Source: CAVVGZ01 sp963841845
GTDB taxonomy: Bacteria; Chloroflexota; Anaerolineae; Anaerolineales; Anaerolineaceae
Direction: 5' to 3'
NCBI GenBank assembly: GCA_963841845.1
Contig: CAWJEG010000012.1
Span: forward strand, 124,001 to 188,000
Length of the DNA stretch: 64,000 bases
The notes below the pieces were generated by a model, which worked only from the letters and a program-made list of their open reading frames with translations, was not told the DNA's origin and searched no databases. Positions 27,926-37,750 of the stretch are shown here, one piece after another. The position numbers and the translations under genes are program-made. Within the stretch, counting starts at the first letter, position 1, and the number at the start of each line of letters is the position of its first letter.

Positions 27926-30244
27926 TCAATCGGCACCAGCAGGTTCCTTTTCCCGAATTTTTTCAAGGGAGAATTTATTTTCACACTGGGTACATTTCGC
28001 TTCCTTCTTATTAAATGTTATCAGCAAACCGCCACAGTTCGGGCAGGGTTCCGGAACGGGCATATTCCAGGATGTAAATTTGCAGGATGGATAATTCTCA
28101 CATCCATAGAAAACACGCCCTTTGCGGGATTTCCGCCTGACGATGGCACCGCCATCCAGCGGGCAGGTTACCCCGATTTTGTCTAATATGGGTTCAATAT
28201 AGCGGCAGGCAGGAAAATTGCTGCAGCTGATAAATTTTCCATACCGTCCCCAACGGATGATCAGTTCATGCCCGCATTCCGGGCAATTTCTCCCCACCTT
28301 TTCCGGTTCTGCCTTCATCACCGGCATATCCACCTGTGCCTGCTGGAGTCGTGGTAAAAAGGTATCATAGAATTTGCCAATTACATCCTGCCAGACTCTT
28401 TCCCCGGCAGCGACATCATCCAGACCTTCTTCCAGGCTGGCTGTAAATCCGGTGTCCACAATTTCCGAAAAATGGTCCACCAGCAAATCATTTACCAGAA
28501 AACCGGTGTCAGTAGGAATTAACCTTTTACTTTCCCGAAATACATACCCTCTGTCCTGAATTGTGGATAGGATAGCTGCATAGGTGGATGGCCTGCCTAT
28601 TCCGTATTCTTCAAGCAGTTGTACCAGGGAAGCCTCGGTAAACCTCGGCGGAGGCTGAGTGAAATGTTGTTCAGGAATCAAACGGATTAATTTCTGTTTT
28701 TCACCCTCTGTTAAACTCAACGGGATACGCACATTTTCCGCGTCATCCACTAGCCGGTCTTCATCCAGGCTTTCCTCATAAATGACGAGAAATCCGGCAA
28801 ATTTCAGTACCGATCCGGTCGCCCTGAGCTGGTAGCTGTGTCCTTTTGATATTCCTTGAATTTCAACCGTAATCGTGTCGTAGAGGGCAGCCTCCATCTG
28901 GGATGCGACAAACCGCTGCCAGATTAGCTGATAAAGGCGGTACTGGTCGCGTGAAAGGCTGCCTTTAATTTGGTCTGGCTGGCGGTTTACTGAGGTTGGG
29001 CGGATGGCCTCATGGGCTTCCTGTGCAGATTTTGCCCTCGTGCGGTATTTCTGTGCTTCCCCTGGCAGGTAAGACTCACCAAATCTTCGGCGGATATAAT
29101 TTCGCACTTCATTTATCGCCTGGTCTGCCACATTCGTCGAGTCTGTACGCATATAAGTGATTAATCCGGTGCTGCCACCTTCACCTACATCCAGGCCTTC
29201 ATACAACTGCTGGGCAACGGTCATCGTCTTGCGTGCAGTAAACCCAAATTTTCGGGATGCTTCCTGCTGCAGTGAACTTGTAATAAAAGGTGCTGAAGGG
29301 CTGCGTTTTCTCTGACTGCGCTTGATTTTATTGACGCGGTATTCCGCCAGCTGCATATCCGCCAGGATTGGGTCTACGGCTGCCCCGTTTCCCAATTCCG
29401 GATCATGATCATCAACCCGGAATAATTTAGCAATATAGAGCATTGCTTCATTTTCAGGCTTGAATTCAGCCTCAATTGACCAGTATTCCAGCGGATTGAA
29501 ATTTTCAATTTCACGTTCACGTTCTACGATGAGACGTAATGCAACAGATTGTACTCTGCCTGCAGACAACCTGCTGCGTACCTTTTCCCACAACAATGGG
29601 CTCAGGTTATAACCTACCAGCCGGTCCACAATTCTGCGTGCCTGCTGAGCATTCACCAGGTCCATATTAATGGAACGGGGATTCTGGAATGCCTCCCGAA
29701 TGGCATCCTGTGTGATTTCATAAAAAACCACCCGCTTTGAACGCTCCGGATCAATCTCTGCAGATTCAAGCAGGTGCCAGGCAATTGCTTCGCCTTCCCG
29801 GTCCGGATCGGTTGCCAGGTAAATTTCCTGGGAATCCCTGGCTATTTTTTTGATTTCTTTTACAATAGGCCGTTTTTCATTGGGGATGCGGTATTTCGGC
29901 TCAAAATTATTATCCACATCAACAGATAACTGGGACTTGAGTAGATCACGGACATGGCCCACAGAAGCCCTGACGGTGTAGTCCTTGCCAAGGTAACGGC
30001 CAATCGTTTTGGCTTTTGCAGGTGATTCAACAATCACCAATTTTCCGTTTTTCTTTTTGGTCTCCGTTTGCCTGGGTATGGGTGTCAAAGCGGCATGCTC
30101 CTCAGTCCTTCCCATGCGGTTCATCCGGGTACCACATACCGGGCATAATCCGCGGGTAACCGGCGTCCCGTTCTTATTAAATTCAGCCACAGGATCCTGA
30201 ATTTCTCTCTTTTCTCGGCATTTCACACAATACGCTTCCAACAA
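27926..30244 (-). CDS. topA: DNA topoisomerase I with N-terminal zinc ribbon
   Basis: This type IA topoisomerase relaxes negative supercoils. After an N-terminal CxxC...CxxC ribbon (YCVKCREKREIQDP ... GLCPVCGTRM) of the DUF5679 kind comes the TOPRIM domain (KLVIVESPAKAKTIGRYLG; DPDREGEAIAWHL), the active-site tyrosine in GLITYMRTDST, and three C-terminal Cys4 ribbons (CPECGHELIIRWG, CPLDGGAIVRR, CPNCGGLLITF). The frame opens with ATG at 30277, but that lies inside manC. A GGAG with TTG codons at 30244/30241 directly after it makes a TTG start just past the manC stop more likely, giving about 772 residues. Confidence 0.93.
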   Translation of the reverse strand: MLEAYCVKCREKREIQDPVAEFNKNGTPVTRGLCPVCGTRMNRMGRTEEHAALTPIPRQTETKKKNGKLVIVESPAKAKTIGRYLGKDYTVRASVGHVRDLLKSQLSVDVDNNFEPKYRIPNEKRPIVKEIKKIARDSQEIYLATDPDREGEAIAWHLLESAEIDPERSKRVVFYEITQDAIREAFQNPRSINMDLVNAQQARRIVDRLVGYNLSPLLWEKVRSRLSAGRVQSVALRLIVEREREIENFNPLEYWSIEAEFKPENEAMLYIAKLFRVDDHDPELGNGAAVDPILADMQLAEYRVNKIKRSQRKRSPSAPFITSSLQQEASRKFGFTARKTMTVAQQLYEGLDVGEGGSTGLITYMRTDSTNVADQAINEVRNYIRRRFGESYLPGEAQKYRTRAKSAQEAHEAIRPTSVNRQPDQIKGSLSRDQYRLYQLIWQRFVASQMEAALYDTITVEIQGISKGHSYQLRATGSVLKFAGFLVIYEESLDEDRLVDDAENVRIPLSLTEGEKQKLIRLIPEQHFTQPPPRFTEASLVQLLEEYGIGRPSTYAAILSTIQDRGYVFRESKRLIPTDTGFLVNDLLVDHFSEIVDTGFTASLEEGLDDVAAGERVWQDVIGKFYDTFLPRLQQAQVDMPVMKAEPEKVGRNCPECGHELIIRWGRYGKFISCSNFPACRYIEPILDKIGVTCPLDGGAIVRRKSRKGRVFYGCENYPSCKFTSWNMPVPEPCPNCGGLLITFNKKEAKCTQCENKFSLEKIREKEPAGAD

Positions 30245-30260
30245 AATTACTCCTTTTTCG

Positions 30261-31358
30261 CTACAATAAATCTTCACGCCCCATTTGCTTCAGCAGATCA
30301 GTGATTGCCCGCACCTTTTGCGCTTCTTCCTTCGGGCACACCAATAATGCGTTTGGGGTCTCGACGATAACCATATTCCGCAGACCAAGCGTTACAACCG
30401 GTTTGTTCAGGTTTTCTCCGACCACCAGTGTGTCTTTTGTATCCAGGCTGATGTGTTCGGCATCCAGCGCAATGTTGCCATCTGCATCCGGTGAGAGCAT
30501 TTCAAACAGTGAGTCCCAGCTCCCTACATCATACCACCCCAGGTTTTCCGCCGGGATCACTGCTGTATCGGTGGATTTTTCCATGATCCCGTAGTCAATG
30601 GTCTCCTTTTGAATTCCAGGCCAGACCTGTAGGAGTGTACTTGACCGGGCAGGTGTATCCCATGAAAACGCTACTTGATCCAGCCTGGCTGCCAGGTCCG
30701 GTATGAACTGCCTGATTTTATCCATTAATTTCTCTATCCGCCAGATGAACATCCCGGAGTTCCAGCTATACCCTCCCCTGGCTAACATGATTCGGGCTTG
30801 TTCGGCGGCCGGTTTTTCGGTAAATTTCTCCACTTTGAATGTTTCCATGCCGTTGACGGTGTCGATCCTCCCGCCGCGTTGGATATACCCGTAAGCAGAA
30901 GAAGGAGACGTAGGTTCAATCCCCAGCGTGACCAGATACCCCCGGATGGCAAGCTCCCTGGCAGCTGTAATCACTTCTTTAAACCGGACGACATTGCCAA
31001 TGTAGTGGTCCGCGGTGAGCACAGCCATGCATGTCTCCGGATGAGGATCGCGGTGCTGGATAGCCACTGCCGCCAGCCCTGCCACCGAAGCCGTACCGCG
31101 CGGCATGGGCTCTAAAATGAAGTTCTCAGCAGGAATTTCGGGTACCTGGCTGTGCAGTTTCTCAGCCTGGTCGGCGACTGTTACCACAAGGATATTCTTA
31201 AGCGGGATAACATCCTCCAGGCGGTCGATTGCCAGTTGAAAGAGGGTCCGGTCGCTGCCGATTTTAAGCATCTGTTTAGGCTGGCTTTTCCTGGAAAGCG
31301 GCCACAGCCGCGTGCCCCCGCCCCCGGCCATGATGACAGCATAAAAATGTTCAGACAT
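30261..31358 (-). CDS. manC: mannose-1-phosphate guanylyltransferase
   Basis: This nucleotidyltransferase of 365 residues makes GDP-mannose from mannose-1-P and GTP. Signature: MAGGGGTRLWPLSRKSQPKQ at residues 10-29; also TADHYIG, FTEKP and MFIWRIEKLM. A GGAGGGATC site precedes the ATG. There is no C-terminal isomerase domain, so it is the monofunctional type. It overlaps dprA by 8 nt. GDP-mannose is the usual precursor of polyprenyl-phosphate-mannose, the donor of GT39 enzymes such as those at 3.5-15.5 kb. Confidence 0.92.
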   Translation of the reverse strand: MSEHFYAVIMAGGGGTRLWPLSRKSQPKQMLKIGSDRTLFQLAIDRLEDVIPLKNILVVTVADQAEKLHSQVPEIPAENFILEPMPRGTASVAGLAAVAIQHRDPHPETCMAVLTADHYIGNVVRFKEVITAARELAIRGYLVTLGIEPTSPSSAYGYIQRGGRIDTVNGMETFKVEKFTEKPAAEQARIMLARGGYSWNSGMFIWRIEKLMDKIRQFIPDLAARLDQVAFSWDTPARSSTLLQVWPGIQKETIDYGIMEKSTDTAVIPAENLGWYDVGSWDSLFEMLSPDADGNIALDAEHISLDTKDTLVVGENLNKPVVTLGLRNMVIVETPNALLVCPKEEAQKVRAITDLLKQMGREDLL

Positions 31359-32469
31359 AGTGATCCCTCCGGTAATTTTCGCCGCTTTCTCTCACAGAAA
31401 CATAACTCATTCCGCCCACATTGCGAATGATACCCTTCAACTCCATCATGGCGAGTGTAGCCGATACCTTGTCAATTTTCAAGCCTGCCGCCCGGCAAAT
31501 TTCATCAATGTGCAGGGGTTCCATGCTCAAATACTGGTACAGCTGGGCTTCATCCGGGTCATTAGGAAGAATTCTGGCTGCCGCCTGGTATTCATGAATT
31601 TTTTCAATATTTAATGCATCAAGAATTTCCTGCGGATGAAGCAGGGGTCTTGCCCCCTGGCGGATCAGGTCGTTGGTCCCTTTACTCTGGACGGCATATA
31701 TCCCGCCAGGCACTGCAAAAACCTCCCGGCCCTGTTCCGCAGCAAAACTCGCCGTAATTAATGCCCCGCTCTTATTTCCGGCCTCAATGATCACCGTTGC
31801 CAGTGATAAGCCGGATATGATACGGTTGCGCGGGGGAAAGTTCACCCCATCGGGGGGTGTGCCCAGGGCATAGTCACTGAGCAGTGCTCCTTTCTGGCGG
31901 ATTTGTCCTGCCAGCTGCTTGTTCTCCGGCGGGTAGATCTGGTCAACACCCGAACCAAGAACAGCAAAAGTCCTGCCCCCTGCTCTCAGAGCAGCCTTAT
32001 GGGCAGCTGAATCAACTCCACGTGCCAGGCCGCTTACAACCGTAACCCTGTTTTGCGCCAGGAAAGTTGCAATTTCCGCCGTAACCTGTACCCCGTACTC
32101 TGAAACCCGCCGCGTTCCCACAATGGAAACTGCCCACTCGTCCTCTGCCAGGATTTCACCGGAAAGGAATAGTACCGGAGGCGCTTGCTGGATTTCTTTT
32201 AACCGGCGCGGATACTCCGCATCCCCCAGTATCAAAACCCGGTATCCCCCTGCTTCAATTCGATCAATAAGGCTGGGCAGGTCAAGGGCTGCCCGTGTGG
32301 CAAGCACGTTTTCAGCAATTTTACGGGTTAACCCAGCCGCCAGCAGCCCGTCAATCGGCGCCTGCCAGGCAGTTTTTGCATCACCAAAATAATCCAGGAG
32401 AAGTTTTAATCGGACTGCCCCAATTCCTTTGACAGTATTAAATCCGATCCAGTACGCTCTTTCATCCAT
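31351..32469 (-). CDS. dprA: DNA-processing protein DprA
   Basis: DprA binds incoming single-stranded DNA during transformation and loads RecA. At 372 residues it has an N-terminal HhH/SAM-like part (GIGAVRLKLLLDYFG), a Rossmann core with SGLARGVDSAAH, GSGVDQIYPPEN and RNRIISGLS, and a C-terminal winged-helix (DEAQLYQYLSMEPLHIDEIC). It lies 12 nt after rimM and overlaps manC. Confidence 0.95.
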   Translation of the reverse strand: MDERAYWIGFNTVKGIGAVRLKLLLDYFGDAKTAWQAPIDGLLAAGLTRKIAENVLATRAALDLPSLIDRIEAGGYRVLILGDAEYPRRLKEIQQAPPVLFLSGEILAEDEWAVSIVGTRRVSEYGVQVTAEIATFLAQNRVTVVSGLARGVDSAAHKAALRAGGRTFAVLGSGVDQIYPPENKQLAGQIRQKGALLSDYALGTPPDGVNFPPRNRIISGLSLATVIIEAGNKSGALITASFAAEQGREVFAVPGGIYAVQSKGTNDLIRQGARPLLHPQEILDALNIEKIHEYQAAARILPNDPDEAQLYQYLSMEPLHIDEICRAAGLKIDKVSATLAMMELKGIIRNVGGMSYVSVRESGENYRRDHYV

Positions 32470-32481
32470 GTCCGGAACCAG

Positions 32482-33051
32482 TTATTCATTGTACCAGACA
32501 GGCGGCTCTACAAGCATGGTGTTGTTCTCAAGATCAACTTCAACGACAACCCCTTCAATGGCTGGCAGCAGGATTTCTTCTCCGGAGCCGGTTTTAACCA
32601 AATAGACATCATTGGCACCGGTTTCCAGGATCTCCGCCAGGGTACCCAGCTGTTGTCCTGCCTTATTAAATACCTGTAATCCTAATAACTGGTGGTGGTA
32701 ATATTCACCTTCCGGCAGCATGGGCAGTTCCCTGCTATCCACATATACCATTTGATTGGTATAGAGGGCCACGCTCTCTTTATCCTCAATTCCTTGAAAC
32801 TTGATCATCAGTTTGTCCTGATGCCTTTGTGCTTTTTGAATGGTTAATGGTTGGTAAGTATTACCGGCATAGATCACTTTTCCGGGAGCCAGGCGCTCCG
32901 GAAAATGGGTGATCACGGACATTAAGATAGTACCATCAACCCCGTGGGATCGCAGCAGCTTTCCCACTGTCAAGAATAGTGGCTCGCCAGCTTCAGGCGA
33001 GCCACTGTCACCGTTGAAATCAGCGGATTTTTGATGCAATGACTCGCTCAA
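32482..33051 (-). CDS. rimM: ribosome maturation factor RimM
   Basis: RimM is a 30S assembly factor that binds ribosomal protein S19. At 189 residues it has an N-terminal beta-barrel (VGKLLRSHGVDGTILM) and a PRC-barrel-like C-terminal domain (YYHHQLLGLQVFN). The ATG overlaps the khpA stop by 4 nt (ATGA). It sits in the ffh-rpsP-khpA-rimM order common in bacteria; the usual trmD next to it is absent here, replaced by dprA. Confidence 0.95.
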   Translation of the reverse strand: MSESLHQKSADFNGDSGSPEAGEPLFLTVGKLLRSHGVDGTILMSVITHFPERLAPGKVIYAGNTYQPLTIQKAQRHQDKLMIKFQGIEDKESVALYTNQMVYVDSRELPMLPEGEYYHHQLLGLQVFNKAGQQLGTLAEILETGANDVYLVKTGSGEEILLPAIEGVVVEVDLENNTMLVEPPVWYNE

Positions 33052-33284
33052 TTGGGATCCACCACTTCCAGGTTGATTTGTTTCCCTTCCCTGGCGGCAA
33101 CCACCCTCAGCAAAACCCTCATTGCATTCGCTACCCGCCCCCCTTTGCCAATTACCTGGCCCATATCTTCCTTCCGGACACTTAACTCCAATTTGATCCG
33201 GTTTCCAACTTTTCTTTCAGTTATGGAAACCCTGTCCGGGTCATCCACCAGGCTGCGCGCAATATATTCTACAAGATCTTTCAA
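33048..33284 (-). CDS. khpA: KH-domain RNA-binding protein
   Basis: This is a small (78-residue) single KH-domain protein, KhpA/YlqC family. The GxxG loop is visible as IGKGGRVANAM. It binds RNA and, in Gram-positives, works with KhpB in cell-size and division control. It is placed between rpsP and rimM, its canonical position, with ATGA coupling to rimM. Confidence 0.95.
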   Translation of the reverse strand: MKDLVEYIARSLVDDPDRVSITERKVGNRIKLELSVRKEDMGQVIGKGGRVANAMRVLLRVVAAREGKQINLEVVDPN

Positions 33285-33348
33285 GATATTACTCCTGATC
33301 TCTATTCCCAGCCAATCACAATCCAGGACCTGCAGGATAAAAATCGGA

Positions 33349-33699
33349 TCAGACTGTATCCTGGCGGGTTTTGGTTGATTGGGTGTGTTTTTGGTAAACC
33401 ACTTCCGCTTCTGCCAGTAGAACTTCCAGCGGTTCGCCTGCTTTCAGGCGTGCGTAGCGTTCCGTAAGACCAACGCTTTTGAAGAGCTGGGCCACGGATT
33501 CTGAGGGCTGAGCTCCAGTACCAAGGTACTGGTAAACCTTGCCTTCTTCTACCTTGATGGTGAAAGGCTCGGTGCGGGGATTGTAGAATCCCAAAATTTC
33601 CAGGAACCTGCCATCCCTTGGGCTTTCCTTATCTGCAGCGATGATGCGGTAACTCGGTTGGTGTTTTGAACCCATTTTTCTTAGACGTATTCGAACCAT
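33349..33699 (-). CDS. rpsP: 30S ribosomal protein S16
   Basis: Ribosomal protein S16 of 116 residues starts VRIRLRKMGSKHQPSYRIIA, the family signature, and has GFYNPRTEP. The C-terminal extension (about 30 residues, ending TKTRQDTV) is longer than in E. coli but common outside Proteobacteria. A GAGGAG site precedes the ATG by about 10 nt. Confidence 0.98.
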   Translation of the reverse strand: MVRIRLRKMGSKHQPSYRIIAADKESPRDGRFLEILGFYNPRTEPFTIKVEEGKVYQYLGTGAQPSESVAQLFKSVGLTERYARLKAGEPLEVLLAEAEVVYQKHTQSTKTRQDTV

Positions 33700-33808
33700 T
33701 GAGATATTTCTCCTCGTATGTATTATTTAGTTAATTTGGTAACCAGCTGAAGATTCGGTGCCAGAGAGCGCGCTGAAGGTTGCGCGTGGTCCACTTTATC
33801 TTGAGCGG

Positions 33809-35131
33809 TTATCCGAACAGCCTGGATAAACCACGGCCGCCAGATTTCTGTACGGTTTTCATTAATTTTTGTGCTTCTCTGAACTGCTTGATCAGCTTGT
33901 TTACGTCCTGAACCTCGGTGCCGGAACCGCGCGCAATTCTGCGCCTGCGGCTGGCATTTAAAAGTTCAGGTTTTTTCCTTTCTTGCGTTGTCATCGAATT
34001 AATGATTGCTTCCACCTGTTTTAATTGCTTTTCAGCGTCCTGGGGTTTGATACTCCTGGAAAGCTGGCCCATCCCGCCCGGAAGCATTTCAAGTATCTGG
34101 CTGATGGAGCCCATCTTGCGGATCTGGCGCAGCTGGTTGGCAAAGTCCTCCAGGGAGAATTGACCGCTTACCATCTTCCTGGCTTCTGCCTGGGCTGTAT
34201 CCTGATCATAAGCAGCTTCGGCTTTCTCAATCAATCCAATGACATCACCCATCCCCAGGATGCGGGAAGCCAGCCGCCGGGGGTCATAACTTTCCAGGGC
34301 ATCCAGACCTTCTCCGGTTCCAAGGTATTTTATTGGAATCCCGGTGACGCTGCGGATTGAAATAGCCGCCCCGCCGCGTGCATCGCCGTCCATCTTGGTC
34401 AGCATCAACCCGGTTAACGGTAGATGTTCGCGGAAACCTTCTGCAATTGGGAGGGCTTCCTGTCCGATCATGGCATCGATGACCAGGATGATTTCATTTG
34501 CCGGTACATTGCGGTGGATGGAAGATAGTTCGTCCATTAACTGCTGGTCCATCTGCGATCTGCCGGCAGTATCCACGATCACGACGGAAACCCCGCTGTT
34601 CCTGGCCTGTTGGAATCCCCTTTGAACCAGTGCCGGGGGTTTTATTCCCTCCTGGGTAAATACCGGGATATCCATCCTGGCGCCGAGAGCCTGCAGCTGT
34701 GTGATTGCTGCCGGCCGGTACGGATCCGCTGCAATCATCAGCACCCGTTCCCCATTTGAACGCAGTATCCTGGCCAGTTTGGCTGCCGCAGTGGTTTTAC
34801 CAGAGCCCTGCAGCCCCACCAGCAGGATAACACGTGGTTTTTCACCAGCCAGGCGCAGCGCTTCTGGTTCCCCCAGCATGGCAATCAATTCTTCATGGAC
34901 AATTTTAATGACCTGCTGAGCCGGGTTTAACGCCCTGGAGATCTCCGCACCGATGGCGCGTTCCTTTAATTTGGCGATGAAACCTTTCACCACGCTGTAA
35001 TGCACATCCGCTTCCAGCAGCGCCAGGCGTACTTCGCGCAGGACTGCTTCCACATCCTCTGCGGAAAGCTTGCCTTTGCGGCGCAGCCGGGTGAAGATCT
35101 CATTTAATCTTTCGCTCAGATTTTCAAACAA
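33809..35131 (-). CDS. ffh: signal recognition particle protein Ffh
   Basis: SRP54 GTPase binds 4.5S RNA and signal peptides for co-translational targeting. At 440 residues it has N-domain MFENLSERLNEIF, G-domain GLQGSGKTTAAAKLA, DTAGRSQMD, TKMDGDARGG, and the Met-rich M domain (MLPGGMGQL, RRRRIARGSG-like motif). The only start consistent with the family N-terminus is a TTG at 35131 with AAGG upstream. Given the many GT-C and other polytopic membrane proteins nearby, it is simply the general targeting factor. Confidence 0.97.
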   Translation of the reverse strand: MFENLSERLNEIFTRLRRKGKLSAEDVEAVLREVRLALLEADVHYSVVKGFIAKLKERAIGAEISRALNPAQQVIKIVHEELIAMLGEPEALRLAGEKPRVILLVGLQGSGKTTAAAKLARILRSNGERVLMIAADPYRPAAITQLQALGARMDIPVFTQEGIKPPALVQRGFQQARNSGVSVVIVDTAGRSQMDQQLMDELSSIHRNVPANEIILVIDAMIGQEALPIAEGFREHLPLTGLMLTKMDGDARGGAAISIRSVTGIPIKYLGTGEGLDALESYDPRRLASRILGMGDVIGLIEKAEAAYDQDTAQAEARKMVSGQFSLEDFANQLRQIRKMGSISQILEMLPGGMGQLSRSIKPQDAEKQLKQVEAIINSMTTQERKKPELLNASRRRRIARGSGTEVQDVNKLIKQFREAQKLMKTVQKSGGRGLSRLFG

Positions 35132-35349
35132 CGCTCAGCCTTAACCTTAATAGCAAAAATAGGCCATCCAGCAATTCCCTGAATGGTGTGAAAGGATTTT
35201 AGCCTTTATGCCGGGAATGGTCAAGGGAAGACCCGTATTTTTTCTAGGGAACCTGCTTTTCCTGCCAGCATTCCGTTTGCATGATTCCAATCTTTCCCGG
35301 TTTGTGCAGGGATGGAAATTTATCCGCAACTGAAATGCGATAAGAGGGT

Positions 35350-35355
35350 TATAAT
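35350..35355 (+). promoter_or_regulatory. candidate -10 box for degV
   Basis: TATAAT lies 39 nt before the degV ATG, in the 263-nt gap between the divergent ffh and degV genes. No good -35 is seen. The remainder of the gap (35132-35394) shows no further structure. Confidence 0.4.
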
Positions 35356-35394
35356 CTGTGAAATTTATTTCTGAATGAAATACAGGAGAATATC

Positions 35395-36258
35395 ATGGCC
35401 AGAGTAGCCATTGTCACCGATTCAACCGCCTATATCCCTGCCGGCGGAATTACAGGGACTGCCTGTTACCACCATCCCCCTTAATCTGATCTGGGCCAAT
35501 GAAACCTACCTGGATGGAGTGGATATCGAGCCAGCTGAATTTTATACCCGCCTTAAAGACGCCAAAGATTTGCCCTCCACCTCCCAGCCATCACCGGCTG
35601 CCTTCAAAGAAGTATTTGAAAGGCTTTCCATGGAGGGTTATGAGGCTATCCTTGCTGTAACCCTCTCATCAAAATTATCCGGCACCATGGATTCTGCCAC
35701 ACAGGCGAAAAACATGCTGCCCGGGCTCCGTATTGAGCTGGTGGATTCGCTGCAGGCCGCAATGGGACTGGGTTTTCCCGTTTTGATGGCAGCCAGGGCT
35801 GCCCGGGAGGGCGCCAGCCTGGAGGAGTGCAAGCAGATTGCCGAAGAGTGCCAGCGCCAGGAGTAATACCTATTTTGCTGCCAATACCCTGGAATTCCTG
35901 CACCGCGGCGGGCGGATCGGCGGAGGGGCTGCATTTTTAGGGACTGCCCTTGACCTGAAGCCCATCCTCTACCTGCATGAGGGCCGTGTGGAAGCCTTCC
36001 AAAAGATCCGCACGATGAAAAAAGCACGCGCAAGGCTGGTGGAGATTATCGATTCCAAGGTGAATGGATCCCGGGCGATGCACATCGCCGTCCTGCATGC
36101 CAATGCTCCCTGCTGAAGCCAATATGCTCATGGATGCAATAAAGATGCAGCTGGGAAGCGCTATGATTGCGGAAGCAATGATCACCGGTGTCAGCCCGGT
36201 TATCGGGGCACACACCGGTCCCGGAACCATCGGGATTTCCTTCATGCCCGTGGACTAA
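35395..36258 (+). CDS. DegV family fatty-acid-binding protein (frameshifted)
   Basis: DegV/FakB-type proteins bind a fatty acid between two domains and present it to a kinase. Reading MARVAIVTDSTAYIP from ATG 35395 (GGAG upstream), then GLPVTTIPLNLIWANETYLDG, the fatty-acid site TLSSKLSGTMDSATQ, HRGGRIGGGAAFLGTALDLKP and the terminal VIGAHTGPGTIGISF gives a full-length family member of about 285 residues. It is spread over three frames: each of three breaks (about 35437-35446, 35863 and 36107-36114) is explained by one extra base, and together they restore phase. I read this as one real gene with indel errors. An intrinsic terminator follows. Confidence 0.8.
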
Positions 36259-36277
36259 CCAACAGAGGATCAACCAG

Positions 36278-36306
36278 GCTGCCCTGCACTTTGGGCAGCT
36301 TTTTTC
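36278..36306 (+). terminator. intrinsic terminator after degV
   Basis: A 7-bp GC-rich stem (GCTGCCC / GGGCAGC) with an 8-nt loop is followed by TTTTTTC, 20 nt after the degV stop. Confidence 0.85.
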
Positions 36307-36361
36307 TTTAAGGTTGTCTAATCCGCCCATAAAATATTCCCTCCAGACCGGATTATGGGCA

Positions 36362-36367
36362 TATAAT
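36362..36367 (+). promoter_or_regulatory. candidate -10 box for the DUF1015 gene
   Basis: TATAAT lies 32 nt before the ATG at 36400, directly after the degV terminator; GGAG precedes the ATG by about 6 nt. No clear -35. Confidence 0.4.
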
Positions 36368-36399
36368 AAAGGGCGCAAAAATATTATGCCGGAGAACGG

Positions 36400-37750
36400 A
36401 TGAAAAATTTAGCTGACCTTGGAATCCACATACCGCAAATACTGCTGCCCGGGGTTTCCCTTGATTTATCCAGGTGGGCTGTCATCGCCGTTGATCAGTT
36501 CACATCGCAGCCGGAATACTGGCAAAAAGTGGAGCAGTTTGTGGGGAATGCGCCCTCCACCCTCAACATGGTGCTGCCTGAAATTTATCTTGGCAAACCG
36601 GGAGAGGAGCAGCGTATTGCCCGCTGTAATGCTGCCATGCAGGAATACCTCTCCAGGGGATACCTGGATATGCACGAGGGCATGCTTCTGGTGGAACGCT
36701 TCTGCTCCGGGAGGAACCGGCACGGGATTCTGCTGGCACTTGACCTCGAAAAATACGATTACCGCCCGGGTTCAAAAACCCTCATCCGCGCCAGCGAGCA
36801 AACCATCCTGGAAAGAATCCCCCCCCGGCGAAAAATCCGCCAGAACGCTGCCCTTGAAATCCCCCATATCCTGGTACTCATCGATGACCCCGGGCGCACA
36901 GTGATCGAGCCGCTTGCGGCAGCCAAAAACCGGCTGAAATCGCTTTATGATTTCGAACTGATGCTGGGAGGCGGACATCTGCGCGGGTATCTGGTGGATG
37001 ATGAAGCGGATATCCGTTCTACCGCCGCTGCCTTTGAAAAACTGGCCAATCCCGGTGATTTTGCCGCCCGCCATAACCTGGCCGGACAGGAACCTGTCCT
37101 GCTGTTTGCTGTGGGTGACGGGAACCATTCCCTGGCCACTGCCAAATCAATCTGGGAGGACATTAAAGGCGGATGCCGGCCCCAATCACCCCGCCCGCTA
37201 TGCACTGGTGGAGGTGGTCAATATCCACGATGAAGGCCTGCTCTTTGAACCGATCCACCGCATCCTGTTTCATATAAAGGAAGATGTCCTGGCCGCCCTC
37301 AAGGATTATTTCGGGGATAGGATTCGTTTCCTTCCCTGGCAGGACCGCCGCATGTCCAGGCCGGATTCTCCTGAGAATGAAGGACAAATTGTCTGGCTGG
37401 AAACCGCACAAGAACACCTTGGCATCCTGTTTAGCGGGCTCCAGGATGGGCTTGCGGTCGCTGCCCTGCAGTCATTCCTGGACGATTTCCTGGGCAGAGG
37501 GGCTGCCGAAGGTATCGATTATGTGCATGGCGAAGAGATCGTAGCCAGGCTCGGGATACAGCCCGGCAATGCCGGTTTTTTTCTTCCCCCCATGGGGAAA
37601 AACTGCCTCTTCCAGGCCATTATCCGGGATGGTATGCTGCCCCGCAAAGCTTTTTCCATGGGAGAAGCCCGGGAAAAACGTTATTACCTTGAATGCAGGC
37701 AAATTTCAACAAGCGATGCCCTGGTCAGCAGGAAGCAGCCTGTGCGATGA
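36400..37750 (+). CDS. DUF1015 family protein (frameshifted)
   Basis: This conserved protein of about 450 residues has unknown function (DUF1015). Landmarks: LSRWAVIAVDQFTSQPEYW at the N-terminus, RHGILLALDLEKYDY, and FAVGDGNHSLATAKSIWEDI, where the GDGNHS motif is the family hallmark. The frame breaks at about 37165-37171, where one extra G separates SIWEDIK from ADAGPNHPARYALVEVVN; the second part ends EKRYYLECRQIS. Removing one base gives a continuous protein. It is preceded by its own -10 box and followed by a gene starting in ATGA overlap. Confidence 0.82.

Noticed and set aside
35147..35329. 60-codon ORF upstream of ffh
   Set aside because: Lies in the divergent intergenic region without ribosome site or homology features.
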